From Actinernus sp. WN-2022 (Eukaryota; Cnidaria; Anthozoa; Actiniaria; Actinernidae), in assembly GCA_030867875.1 (NCBI GenBank), contig JAOWCC010000443.1:29121-93120 (forward strand): DNA of 64,000 nucleotides, in the 5' to 3' direction. The position numbers and the translations under genes were made by a program. The notes under the pieces are model-generated. The model saw only the letters and a list, made by a program, of their open reading frames with translations. It was not told the origin of the DNA and did no database searches. Shown here piece after piece: positions 50,742 to 61,489 of this stretch; within the stretch, counting starts at the first letter, position 1; each line of letters begins with the position of its first letter.

Positions 50742-53700
50742 ACAGCGTACTCTATTGGCTCGGTGTGGATTCCATCGGGAAGAACGCGTCTTTTGTCGTA
50801 GTAAGCCGATAGCCCAAGCTTCCGTTGTTTGTAGGTTGCTATGCCTTCTGGCGATAGTCGGAAGCCTCGGTTTTCCGCCATGTCGATATCACCCTGGAGG
50901 GCTGCTTTGAATCGATCCCACGTAATATCGTTGTGACGCCTAGACATACCTTTAGCGGAATACTTCTTGCTGCCACCCGTATCGACGTAGTAGGCTTTCG
51001 AGCATAGGGCAATGGCGCGCTGTCCTTCGAATTCGAGTTTGAAGAGTCCTGGCGTACGACTGCTCCGTTCGTCCCAAGCTAGCCATTCCTTCCTTTCGGC
51101 TTCGAAATCCTCTCGTAGTTCCAGTCGTACAACTTCATCGAGACTATTTCCAGAGATGGCAATGTAGGCACTGTCTGTGTCCATCTGTATATATTCGAAA
51201 TCATTGCGATCGATGTACTTGTCGATGAAGTCGTAGTAGAACTCAAGCATACGCAGCTTTGCGAGCTGGTAAACAGCGATACCTACTTGGAAAGGGCGTT
51301 TGATTCGGATCTGGTCCTTCCTACTCTCGAGTTCGTATGCCTCGCCAATCTCTTCCAGGTCTTCGAACCAAACACTTCGCAATGCCTTGTCCACAACCTT
51401 CTCATCTTTTGTATAGGTGACCTTTGTTTGGCGTCCCAAGTCTTCGAGCAACTTTCCATAAGCGCTGTTTCCCAGTAGTTTGAACACATCTGCCAACAAA
51501 GCCTCACCTTTGTCTTCATCTCCCATACGACGTGCCTCGGTGACCTGGTCTACGAACCAACCGAAGATTTCTTTGGGTTCGTATTCTATTGTACGGTAGA
51601 CAGCAGTGATCACTGCGCCATGATCTACATACCAACGTAATAGAGGCTCATAGAGGAGCAACTTCTTTCCAGAGAGACTTCCAACTAACTTCTTTTCCTC
51701 GCTGAGCTTTCTACCAGTCTTCTCAAGGTAGGCCAACATTTGTGGAGGAATTGCTTCCTTGGGGATTTTCTTGTTGTAGAAGAAGGGTGGCATCTCCTCA
51801 AATTTCTTCCACAATTTCTTTGGTATCTCGATGTCTACTTCTGCATATCCAAACCACGAACCATTTTGTAGACATTCGACAAATCCTTCGGCTTCTAGAC
51901 CTGGCTCATCGTAGCGAATGACCTCTTCTTTTCCACAAGGCATTTCAAGCTCCATGGTAGAAAGATATAGGGCGTTGGCATCGTATCCAAGAATCTTACG
52001 ACAAATCTTAGTTCCTCCCTGATGACTACGAATCTTAGTTTTTCCCGCTTCGTGGAGTCTGGTGAACACTATGCTTGGACCTCCCACGACAGCGTCTTTC
52101 AGCATGAGGTAGGCTTCCTTACTTGGAGCATACATCTCAGCTCCCCTTTCTACACTACCTCGAAGCAGGAACTGTAGTGAGACTCCTGGAATGGACACTG
52201 CGTCTTTCAGCATGTCTACTCCTTTCTCGTGATAGAAATCTTGCATCTTTTCGAGTGCCTCTAGGAATGGAACTACATCTAGGTTGTTGTAGTATCGTAG
52301 CCAGTCTGCAAAGGTCTCCATTCCCTTGTCGAGAAAGGTGCGCTTGCAGTCTTCGAACTCTTCCCTAGATAGTAGGTGTTCTCTTTTCAACTTCGAACCC
52401 CACTCTGGATAGTCTGGTAATCCAATGTGATCCAACTTGTTGGGAGAATCGAACCACTCATATGGGAAGAAACTCTTTTGCGATTCACATCCATATGCCT
52501 TGACCCACCTTTCGTAGGAAGTTCCAGGTCCAAGGTAGTTAATCACATCTAGGAAACGGAAATCTGGAGTCAATAGAAACATAGTGGTGTTGGCTTTCTT
52601 TGCTACTCTGACTTTCTTGCATGTGTCGGCAACGGTTCCTACAAAGTGCTCCCTGATCAGGTTGAGATCATACCTGCCAGAGTTGAATCCCAACACTGGA
52701 ACTTGATAGATCCATTCGTTGATCTTCGCTTGTTGACTCTTTGGTAGGGTGTAAAAGGAGAATTTGGGTGAATCAAGCCAAAACCATCTTTCCATAGCTC
52801 CTTGGATTGTCTCTGCTCTTTGCTGGAGTTCTTTGACAAAGGCTTTGATGAGTTCTTTTGGATTGCGTCGACAGATGTGGGTTGGCTTTCGATCGTACGT
52901 GTCGGCAATTGATACTGATATTGGGACATGGACGTTTTCGATGGTCAAGTGTTCTGTTGGTTGTCTTCCTTTCGTTGTATCGAGATAGGCTTCGAAATCG
53001 TAAACTATGAAGTGTGGGTAGACAGTTTGTGTTGGTGTGGGGACCGGTTTGTTTTTCTTCTTTGTGGAGCAGCCCCAAGCTTCCACTACTGTATAACCAG
53101 CTCCTTGTAGCTTTGCCGTTCTTTCACAGGTCTTGAGATAGAGCCTCCTTTCCCTAGGGAAGCATTTCGGGCAGCCATGGAAATAGCATCCATGAAATTG
53201 GAAGATGGTTTTCGAAAAAGGTTCGTAGCCGTCGACCGGCGCTCCTTCTATCCAATGCTCTCCACCATGCCCACAAGCTGCATGATGAATGTGTTGTCCA
53301 ATCCTTTTGGTTTCGCGTTCCAACCAGCATAAAGCGACTTTGCTGGCTGTGCTCTCTGGCCAGAAGGCTTTTTCGTATGCCGACTGGGGTACTGTGATTA
53401 CTTTTCCGGGGCAAACAATCTTCGTTTCGCCACGCCTGCAACGATCTGCATGGCGTTGAAGGTGGCAAGCCTGTGTGAACCGTTGCTTACAATCGTTACA
53501 TACGTAGATGTGCCCTAGCTTGTTGATGTTCTTGATGTAGAAGGCATGTCCGTCGTATATCCCAATCGTCATCGTATGCTTGTAGTGAGCTGCATGTCGC
53601 ATCAGATGCCAAGCGCCATCCTCCGTAGGTTCGTACACCCGAATACCGATTCTAAAGTGCAACTCGACTTCCTCCAGCTGGTCTAAGGAAGTTCTGGGAA

Positions 53701-54328
53701 CGTCTTGTGTGGGTGCTGTCAGACGATAGAAGGCCTGGGCAAGTTTTCGAGCTTTGACGCAACACCTATCTATTCGTGCTCCTTCATGCATGGCAAGGCA
53801 GCGCCAAAGACATAGATTGTCACCATATCGATCAAGGGCAATCATTCCTTTTTTCTGGCGAAGCCATTGGGGCAGTGGACCTGTTCCCAACAGAAGCTGA
53901 CGATCGATCACAACTTTTACATCTACGTAGATCCAACGAATGAAGGCCCATTGGGTATTTGGTCGATTGATGTTGTCGGGATTCAAACGAGCTGTCTCCT
54001 TGCTATCGATCCACTCTTCTGCGTCTCCTAGGATGTTCACCCATGGAGAGCCTGGGACAGTCTTGGAGAATAGAATCACGCGTCCGTCATTGACATTGCG
54101 AATGCGATAGGTGTAGCTGTAGCGCAGATAGAAGCTGGTGGTTACCTTTGCAACTAACTTTTCCATGATCCTAGGGGTCAAATCTCCTGCCACACCTTGG
54201 AAGAAGCGCCATCGGATAGTACGGCGACCTATCTCCATCCCCTCAAGCATTCCATCTCTCTCCTCTAGAATAGCACCTGCCTCTCGAGCTAGACTCCGTG
54301 GAAGTGGTTCACTACGTGGTCTCACCAT
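50738..54328 (-). CDS. polB: Protein-primed family B DNA polymerase, 1196 aa
   Basis: Start at 54328, directly after the TIR promoter; further upstream in-frame codons lie in the TIR. N-terminal region with a Cys-rich OTU-like stretch (NLCLWRCLAMH, about 171-181), a C2HC finger (C277, C280, H293, C297) and an FHGCYFHGCPKC block typical of Polinton polymerases. Exonuclease: D444 and E446 (YDFEAY), NSGRYD (549-554), YNNLD (680-684). Polymerase: D783 (YDANALYL), KLLGNSAYG (950-958), D1050 and D1052 (MDTDS), K1111 (SKAYYVD). All key residues are present, so the enzyme looks active. Copies the element from its TIR ends by protein priming. Gene pairs convergently with the integrase. Confidence 0.93.
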   Translation of the reverse strand: MVRPRSEPLPRSLAREAGAILEERDGMLEGMEIGRRTIRWRFFQGVAGDLTPRIMEKLVAKVTTSFYLRYSYTYRIRNVNDGRVILFSKTVPGSPWVNILGDAEEWIDSKETARLNPDNINRPNTQWAFIRWIYVDVKVVIDRQLLLGTGPLPQWLRQKKGMIALDRYGDNLCLWRCLAMHEGARIDRCCVKARKLAQAFYRLTAPTQDVPRTSLDQLEEVELHFRIGIRVYEPTEDGAWHLMRHAAHYKHTMTIGIYDGHAFYIKNINKLGHIYVCNDCKQRFTQACHLQRHADRCRRGETKIVCPGKVITVPQSAYEKAFWPESTASKVALCWLERETKRIGQHIHHAACGHGGEHWIEGAPVDGYEPFSKTIFQFHGCYFHGCPKCFPRERRLYLKTCERTAKLQGAGYTVVEAWGCSTKKKNKPVPTPTQTVYPHFIVYDFEAYLDTTKGRQPTEHLTIENVHVPISVSIADTYDRKPTHICRRNPKELIKAFVKELQQRAETIQGAMERWFWLDSPKFSFYTLPKSQQAKINEWIYQVPVLGFNSGRYDLNLIREHFVGTVADTCKKVRVAKKANTTMFLLTPDFRFLDVINYLGPGTSYERWVKAYGCESQKSFFPYEWFDSPNKLDHIGLPDYPEWGSKLKREHLLSREEFEDCKRTFLDKGMETFADWLRYYNNLDVVPFLEALEKMQDFYHEKGVDMLKDAVSIPGVSLQFLLRGSVERGAEMYAPSKEAYLMLKDAVVGGPSIVFTRLHEAGKTKIRSHQGGTKICRKILGYDANALYLSTMELEMPCGKEEVIRYDEPGLEAEGFVECLQNGSWFGYAEVDIEIPKKLWKKFEEMPPFFYNKKIPKEAIPPQMLAYLEKTGRKLSEEKKLVGSLSGKKLLLYEPLLRWYVDHGAVITAVYRTIEYEPKEIFGWFVDQVTEARRMGDEDKGEALLADVFKLLGNSAYGKLLEDLGRQTKVTYTKDEKVVDKALRSVWFEDLEEIGEAYELESRKDQIRIKRPFQVGIAVYQLAKLRMLEFYYDFIDKYIDRNDFEYIQMDTDSAYIAISGNSLDEVVRLELREDFEAERKEWLAWDERSSRTPGLFKLEFEGQRAIALCSKAYYVDTGGSKKYSAKGMSRRHNDITWDRFKAALQGDIDMAENRGFRLSPEGIATYKQRKLGLSAYYDKRRVLPDGIHTEPIEYAV

Positions 54329-54642
54329 TCTCCCTTCGATATAACTATGTGTTAGGATAGCTTTAACAGATACTCCAAATTTGGATTTTATGTGTAAGGA
54401 TGTTGCAGCGATATAACTATATGTAATCATATCTCTAATAGGATTATCAAGTTGGATTTTATGTACAAGAATGTCTAGTGACACTTTGAATGACCCTTAG
54501 TTACCCCTAGTAGTATAAGCGGGATTAAAATGATACAACTTTTTGTTGCACAAGAAAACTCAAAAATGAATTTCTGAATTCACTTTTTGAGTTTTGTTGT
54601 GCAAGAAAAAAGTGGTATCATTTTAATCCCGCTTATACTACT
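54329..54642 (-). repeat. Virus right TIR with terminal palindrome
   Basis: Mirror copy of the left TIR, palindrome 54509-54642. It stops one base before the start codon of the DNA polymerase gene, so both terminal genes begin at equivalent positions. Confidence 0.9.
54350..54473 (-). promoter_or_regulatory. Twin promoter modules in the right TIR
   Basis: Mirror images of the left modules, each ending in TAGTTATATCG on the minus strand; the inner one lies 8 bp before the polymerase ATG. Confidence 0.68.
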
Positions 54643-55020
54643 AAATCGTTAGCAGTGCTATCTCTTAGGGGTCTTCCAAAGGTCTGCTATCTTTTAGGGG
54701 TCTCCGACCCAAAATTTTTGTGGCCGAGAAAAAATAGCACTGGATCCTCGAGCATGAGACCCCACAAGTTGAATCGGTATTTACGGCTTCGATATAGAGT
54801 TTGATCCATCCGAATATTAAAGACGAGGTTATGGGGCAGAGCTTTGTCTCTTATTTCCTTTAGTTTGCACAAATTTGTCTTTTGGAGTGCTATCTTTTAG
54901 GGGTAAATTTTTTGTGAGCCACGCCCATATTGCTATCTTTTAGGGGTGAATTTCATTTCTCACGTCGAGCACCCCCGTCTATTTTTATGGGGAGTCCCCC
55001 CCCCCCCCCCGGGAAAAAAT

Positions 55021-55723
55021 CATCTCCACATGTCCATGCAATGCAGTGATTTTCAATGAAAATAACCATGATTTCAATTTTTATGGTATAATGTTTAACA
55101 GCCACCAATCGAACATTAATTCTAGACATGCGCAAAACCATGACACAGTGCATTTAAAAGAACTAAAAAAGAACCCATAAAAACTAAAAAATTACATGAC
55201 AATAAAATTGACAGAAAATTAAATCTCTGTACACACTAAATGACAATAATAAATTCAATATGTACATTAAAGTTTAACTATACTTTTAAAATTACTTATC
55301 TCTATTATCTACTATCATCTCAGTGGTAAGCTGTTCCATAACATGGGGGCAACAACAGGCAATGAGATTAAATTTAGGAACTTGATTAGCTTTATTTAAG
55401 CTACTTCTGGCATCCCAGCACTCTATTTTAGTCAATACGAGTCAAACCAGTTTCGAAAACACGTTTTACCGGAAATAGCTGTACACGTCAGTTGTTTGTT
55501 ACAGTTGTTTCGTGCACTCACAAGTACACATGAGATTGCGTCACTTGTTGCCAAGGAAACTTCACACATGCGCGACAGAGAAAGCGCCGTATGTCGGCAG
55601 GTCTCTCCCTCACCATCCATTTTACCAAGACAGAGAGAGACCTCTGCTAGCAGGGAAGTTATTTGGATGCCTCAGTAGTAAAGGTTAAACTATTAGAGAG
55701 CTATAGTCATGCTATCTTTTTTT
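55021..55723. other. Intergenic between virus and TRIM-NHL gene
   Basis: AT-rich first half without genes. 55608-55657 resembles the patch in the hAT gene (29853-29902), including GAGAGAGACCTCTGCTAGCAG, so both derive from one dispersed repeat. Confidence 0.45.
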
Positions 55724-57430
55724 CTAATTATTGAAGTATGACAGCACATCAAAAAACTTGCGATTCCCAAAACAAACGGCGACACTTTTACCATCACTTG
55801 TCAAAGCAAGGCAAGTTGCCTGTCGTGTCTTTGTTGATATAGATGTGACCAAATCTTCAGTGGCTGAGTCGTAGACCTGGATATAATTACTATGATCATA
55901 ACTAACCAAGATAGTACTGTTAACAGGATCTATGGTCAGTGCAAATATGCCAGACATACTAAACTGAGAAACGAAGTCCCCATGTGCATTAAATATGACG
56001 ATGCAGTCCTGCTCCCGATCAGGAATATAGAACTTTCCACAGCTAAATTCAGCCCTTCCACAATTATCTGATAAATATCTTCTACCAAACCCAATCGTGT
56101 ACATTTTGTCTGGTGAATACACTAGTATGACACTTGCATCAACATAAACAGAACCTACATGTAATGCAGGCACATCGAAGTTACTATTATCAACTGTAGC
56201 AGTCACAATCAAGCGGCCACTTGCATCCACAGAAATGTACTTCAGTGTTTGTACATCCCCTGGTAGAGAAGAGATTTGGTCAACAAATTTGCAATCTCTT
56301 GAATAGTAAAGCAAACGGCCATGCTCACTGTTGACAACTATTATTTCATTGTTATGAGAAAATGCAATGTCTGATGGCTCTCCATACTTCAGATCATAAC
56401 GTTGATAGTCTTTTAATCCCTCATCTGTATTTGAAAACACAAATATGCCATCATCCTCGTCAATAACAGCCACATCACCAGTAATTCTGCAAACAGCTAT
56501 GCGCACAATGTCCTCTCCAGTCACTGATTCAACTCTGTGAATGAGCCTGCCACGTCCAGAGTAATCTGGAGGGTAGGTTTTCTGACTGCAAGCTTTTTGT
56601 GCACCTACATGTATGTTCCCATTAAGTTTGCCTAACTCAATCTTTCCACTTCCTGCACTAAATGCGAGATCAAATGAAACGGCCTTGTTGGCTTCTGCTT
56701 TCTGTGGGATAAATACATCGGGTGCTATGGACAGTTCTTCTAACTGAATCACAAACAGTGTACTCATTTCCACAATTTCTTCGACATTTCCTCCACCCAG
56801 GGTCCCCTCCACAATGCTTACATAAGTTATTGCTTTTTCTACAAAGTCCTTCAACTTTCTCTTACTGCCGTCTAGTACCGCTGTATCAGCCCCGCGTCCA
56901 CAGCTGTCTTTCAGGTGTTTATCCACTTAAAAATGCAAACTCTTCTCTTGTTTTTTGATATCTTCAATCATTTTCTCTGCACGCTTCGATATATCAAGTT
57001 TCAAGTCGTCCGCCTTCTTCTTCACGGCTGCCATTCCCGATATGCGGTTGTCAAGCAGTTCTCGTAAACTTTGCACCTCTTCGAGTGTTTCCCTGGCACC
57101 ATTCAGTGCTTTCTTGATAGCCGCTTCTTCCTTGCGTCCCGGGATATTCTCTATCAGTCTAACAAGGAGAGAATTGGTGGGAAAACAGGAAACTCCACCG
57201 TGCAGAGGAAGATTTGACCGTGTGCGGCAGATAGGACACTCGATGTATTTAGACCGACGGGAAGTCCTAACTTCCAATCTATCCAAACAATGGCTACATA
57301 TGTTGTGTGCACAGTTTGGAAGGCATTTGGGATTTTCATAGACTTCGTAACAAACAGGACAAGAAACTTCGTCGCTGAGAACTTGATGAAGTCGCTCCTT
57401 CCCTTTCAGTTTCACTCCGCCGGCCGCCAT
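55724..57430 (-). pseudogene. RING/coiled-coil/NHL protein split by an in-frame stop
   Basis: From the ATG at 57430 (an upstream in-frame ATG at 57541 is possible) the frame encodes a C3HC4 RING (C24, C27, C40, H42, C45, C48, C65, C68) and a coiled coil (about 105-167, LEEVQSLRELLDNR, KKKADDLKLDISKRAEKM). Then TAA at 56927-56929 interrupts. The same frame continues without a break for 399 codons into a beta-propeller with NHL-like repeats (DVAVIDEDDGIFVF, PSDIAFSHNNEIIVVN, IFALTIDPVNSTILVS). The plan is that of TRIM-NHL-type E3 ligases without B-boxes. The stop is either a nonsense mutation, an assembly error or a real split; no splice sites explain it clearly. Confidence 0.75.
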
Positions 57431-57624
57431 GTTTGGCTCATCGGCTAAAAATATCCGACGTGACGTCATAGAAATTCTAACCCTGACGGAAGAAGCGAAG
57501 GCAGGCCAAGCTGATCGCTCGCGCAAAATAGTCATGGCCACTTTCCCCCGGCAATTTTCTTTGTCTTCTCACTAATAAGTTTGTATTGATTTTTTTATCT
57601 GCTATTTTGGGCTAGTTTGGATTA

Positions 57625-57805
57625 CGGCGGGTGTAAAGTACAGGTAAGGTCACAGGTCAGGTTGTTAATTCTAAGACAAACCCTAACTACAAACCCAACC
57701 CTAACCATCGGATGAGCTCACAGGTAAACGACGGGTTCTCACTCACCTAGAGCTAGGGTTCACAGGTAAACAATAAGTGACCTGACCTGTACTTTACACC
57801 CGCCG
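57625..57805. mobile_element. MITE, 181 bp, 10-bp target duplication
   Basis: CGGCGGGTGTAAAGTACAGG and its inverse, flanked by GTTTGGATTA at 57615-57624 and 57806-57815. The interior contains CCCTAAC/CCCAACCCTAACC words. A 10-bp duplication suggests a Mutator-like family. Confidence 0.8.
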
Positions 57806-57815
57806 GTTTGGATTA

Positions 57816-58343
57816 GGATGGGAGGTGTGCTGACTGAGCCCTTTAACCCTTACCCTGTTCCAGACAAAATGGAAAAAAGACATCAAATTCGCCAAGCATT
57901 TTTTATTAAAATATGCCTACATCAAGTGTTTTACTATATATATATAGATTCACCTACTTTAATAAAATACCATCATTACAGAAATCACCAAAACCGAGAA
58001 TACATGACGAGTTAACAATTTTGCAACTTATATATACTTAACTAGAACTGGAACAAAAATGAAAAATGAAAAATGTATACACGTGGTTTATTTATAACTT
58101 CGTACTTTCACAGATGGAAATTAAACAGCTTCACGATTTCACTGTAGGTTACATGATCAAACCCTAAGCTATAATTAAATTCCCGAGTTGTAGACCAAGC
58201 AGAAAACATGAACACACCGTCGTTTTTAATACCTCCGTAGCCTGCTTGCAGAGTTGCAGGCTCTGGTTGATTTGGGCTTCCTGTGGTGGGTGAGAGGAGG
58301 GGGAAGGGGGAGAAACAGAAAGGTCGGACTGGATAAAATTTAA
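57816..58343. other. Intergenic, no gene recognised
   Basis: AT-rich; one short ORF without domain features. Confidence 0.4.
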
Positions 58344-58548
58344 GTCCTTGGACTGAAAAAAAATTGGTTGAATGTACTCCTGGGAGTACTTTCCGGGGAC
58401 AATCTCATCCTCATTAATTATTCATAAGGTAACCAACCAACCATGTGCCCAGAATTCGATCACATGACGATCCTTGAAACCCCGGAAAGTACTCCCAGAA
58501 CTCCAAGGAGTATATACATTCAACCATTTTTTTTTCCAGTCCAAGGAA
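58344..58548. mobile_element. Fold-back/MITE, ~205 bp
   Basis: TCCTTGGACTG, A-run, TGGTTGAATGTACTCC and GGAGTACTTTCCGGGG on the left are mirrored on the right, closing at CCAGTCCAAGGA. Confidence 0.75.
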
Positions 58549-59072
58549 TGAATTAATTTTATTCTGCTTCAAAGCACTCCTACCATATATGAATATATAA
58601 AACTCTACAGTAAATTTTAAATGCAATCAAGTGAAGCTACAAAAAAGAATGGGTTATTTAGACTGACATTCAACTCTCGCTCATTTTTGAATTTTCTAAT
58701 ACTAAATGTTAGTCACAGAAATTAGCTGCTAAACTCACCACAGATTGGATTTGTCCAACATATTGACATCGCTCCGGTTTTTTTACTCTAGGTGTCGTTT
58801 CAGACCAGCCACAACCTGATAGAGCGTTCGACCAGGGTATCGACAACCTTTCTTGTCGCCTATTTCTTGTACAGACTTTCCAATCCAAATGACGCCAAAC
58901 TTACAAAATTCAGTTTTGAGTTTGAATTTATAACTGGAACATTGAAGTCCCAAATGACAATAAACTGCTTCATTATGATGAAAAAATCAATTGTTGACCT
59001 GTACCCGGAATAAAAACAACATCCCTCCCGAATAATTAATGAGAATGAGATGTCATTTCAAAGCCTCCAATT

Positions 59073-59146
59073 CGGACTGGACGCGATTTCAAGTCCTCGC
59101 AATTAGTTCTAGTTAGTGCGCGGACTTGAAATCCCGTCCAGTCTGG
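59073..59146. repeat. Short inverted repeat
   Basis: GACTGGACGCGATTTCAAGTCC and a near-inverse (GGACTTGAAATCCCGTCCAGTC) separated by about 30 bp; probably the ends of a very small MITE. Confidence 0.6.
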
Positions 59147-59244
59147 TACGTCTTAATGACCTAAATAATGCCGACATGGCTATCGATATTGCATGCATTC
59201 ACGAGTGACTTAAAGTGCCTATAACCCTTTTGCAAACAAGTTGG

Positions 59245-59600
59245 CACTTAACGTAACTAAGACGGAGTTCATGCTTATTGGTTCAAGACAAAAACTAAAG
59301 GCACTGTCTCACAAACTGTTGCGCATTTAATAAATGATGTCCCAATAAAGCAAGTCACAACAACATCTCTAGGGGTACATATCAATGAAAACCTAACATG
59401 GGCAAAGCATATTGAAGTCACATCACTAAGACAATTGCTTCCGGTATTGGAACTTTGAAACGTACGTCCCCTTCAACATGATGTATAATGCTTTAATACA
59501 GCCACACTTTGATTATTGTCAAGGAACCATACCGCTGTTCCGATACCAAGCTAAAACTCAAATCCATCGCTGTACGGCCGTCATAAATATAACCCAGATT
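59245..59600 (+). pseudogene. Degenerate LINE RT fragment
   Basis: Interrupted frames give TKTEFMLIGSRQKLK, SLGVHINENLTWAKHIE and HFDYCQ-like blocks in the order found between the RT palm and thumb of CR1-like LINEs. Several frameshifts; inactive. Confidence 0.65.
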
Positions 59601-60950
59601 CCTAACCGCTCTATGTCTCATCTCATGCACCTCTCACAAGCAACCCACTGACTCGTTCTTCACAAGGTTCCGGCCTCGATCTATTCACTTCTCACAACGA
59701 TAGCTAATCTCTCGTAAGCCACTCTACTCCGCGCCCGCCGGCCTGTCACTGCTGGTTCGACAGACCCTTCGCTTGATCTGTACATTTCTCACAAACCACT
59801 CCGCTGATTCATCAGACCCTGTGCTCGATCTGTACACACACAACATCAAACTACCGTAGGCTCCGCAAAACGTCTATTTATATGGAAAGAAATGCCAAAT
59901 CAGAAACATAAAGTACCAAGGCAAACGAACCTACCATAGGAAATAATTTAGTAGACAGGCATGCAATGAAAAGACATGAGCGAGAGAACCAAGGAACTTA
60001 TGCAATGGCACCTAGAATAAATTATTGACCGCATGGCCAAAGGCGGCTACTACTTCATGTAGCTGTTACTTAGCCTAAATTCACCCAAATTCATCCAAAA
60101 TTAGTGATTAGTCACTGATTTTGGGTGTTTTAGAGCTACCTCTAGCACCCTAAATTCGTGAGCACCCGTTGTTGACGGTTAGAGTGTTTTTTTTTAAATG
60201 TAGGGTTTGGGCCGTTTTATAAGAGTTTGGGACATTTTGTGCAGCTACATGAAGTACTTTCCCTAGAGGCGCGAAACTTAAATTGCGAAACAAACAGTAA
60301 AAAAAAGCTCCAGTGTCCTACCGCTTTACAACCTAAAAAATACGCATGACATGCAGGCACACCAAAATCGTACTGTGACTAAAGACATGGGGAATATATC
60401 TCCATGCCGAAACTTTAGCAGTCGCTGTTCCGGTCGAGAAAGTCGAAGTTTCGGCCATCTCGTTGGCTTTAAGTTGAGCTAGGTTCTCGCCGAGTGGAGA
60501 TACTTCCTGAGACCCTCCAATACCTTGCAGAAGCTCAAGAGTCGCTGAAACTTCCATAGAGTTAGCGGTGGACGGACGCGCCACCATAGTTAAACGATCT
60601 TCTTTCCCAGAGCTCGAGGGTTGTCCAACTGATACATTGGCATAATTAATTCAGGTTTATATAGTGCTGATACCGTTATGTTGAAGCCTAATGAATATTC
60701 AATGTTTGAATATCTTGACAACCGCGCAAGGCATTGTGGTTGGCCACGCTTGGGATTGTGGTCGCATTGTGGTTGGTCACGCAAGGGATTGTGGTCGAAA
60801 CAGCGAATTAACGAAATGAACCGTTGCGAGATTTTGTCCAAATTATTAAATTACTGCTCCGCTCGCTGCGCAGCAATACTGATACAAACAACAAGCTTAT
60901 GCTGTTTCTCGGACATTTCATTCTGGACATTTCACAAGCGAGTACAACAA
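59601..60950. other. Intergenic, no gene recognised
   Basis: No domain-bearing ORF. 60720-60795 has short tandem GCATTGTGGTTGG-type units. A minus-strand ORF at 60333-60587 shows no recognisable domain. Confidence 0.4.
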
Positions 60951-61200
60951 CAACAATAATAATAATAATAATAACTTTATTCAATAAAGTGATAGCCCGA
61001 GGCTAAATTGACCTCACTGATTACATTAATTACAATATTGAATAAATATATGGAAAGGTAAAAACGATTACAGATTAGGTATAACTTATTAAGTCCGAGA
61101 AACCGCATAAGTTTCATTTCTATGAAACGCCTGTCCCATACCGCGTCCCCGTCCCGCATGCCACTCTCTTATACTGTAAAGCGATAATTTATCTCTAGTT
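60951..61200 (-). repeat. LINE 3' end remnant with (ATT)n tail
   Basis: An (AAT)n/(CAA)n tract at 60947-60973 followed by ACTTTATTCAATAAAGTG-type sequence looks like the 3' tail of a minus-strand LINE copy; no RT block is left. Confidence 0.45.
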
Positions 61201-61489
61201 CTGCTACCAAGGAACAAACTGAGCCGCGTTTGACTTCCAAAATATATGTGTGTATTTGAGTGCGTAGAGTTTCTCAGAGCACTTACGAAAAACAGAATTA
61301 ATTTGACACTTAGCTGAGAGGAAAGGACAGAGATGCACGAGGACTAGGAACTAGTCATTTGTAATTGTTCGTAAAGTAACATAGGCAGAAAACATTGGCC
61401 CCGAAAACATTAATTAATTAATTAAGGTATTCATTTATATATTCTATAAATTATATAAGAATATTTTCAAATGCGCTTCACAAGGTTAT

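Larger units (their letters stand above)
38745..54642. mobile_element. Polinton/Maverick-type integrated virus, 15.9 kb, apparently intact
   Basis: Ends are AGTAGTATAAGCGGG and its inverse (5'-AG...CT-3', as in Polintons), inside a 5-bp direct repeat AAATC (38740-38744 and 54643-54647). TIRs of about 313 bp are nearly identical. Fifteen uninterrupted genes cover replication (protein-primed PolB), integration (rve integrase), packaging (A32-type ATPase), capsid (major and penton-like proteins), membrane proteins and a TFIIB-like factor. Genes are tightly packed with 1- to 12-nt overlaps, unlike the flanking host DNA. No adenain-type protease was found. Polinton-like elements are known from cnidarians; I believe the capsid set belongs to a family common there, but I could not run a comparison. 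Confidence 0.93.
38678..55013. mobile_element. Host fold-back element split by the virus
   Basis: Left remnant 38678-38744 starts CCCCGGGGGAGGGACTCCCC; right remnant 54643-55013 ends GGGGAGTCC, a C-run and CCCGGG. AAAAAAT flanks both sides (38671-38677 and 55014-55020), giving a 7-bp duplication for the fold-back itself. Without the virus the element is about 438 bp, similar in design to 22854-23174. Confidence 0.75.

Noticed and set aside
54329..54484. Polymerase start at 54484 inside the TIR
   Set aside because: The extension is TIR promoter sequence with a mirror copy at the left end; the ATG at 54328 matches the position of the left gene's start.
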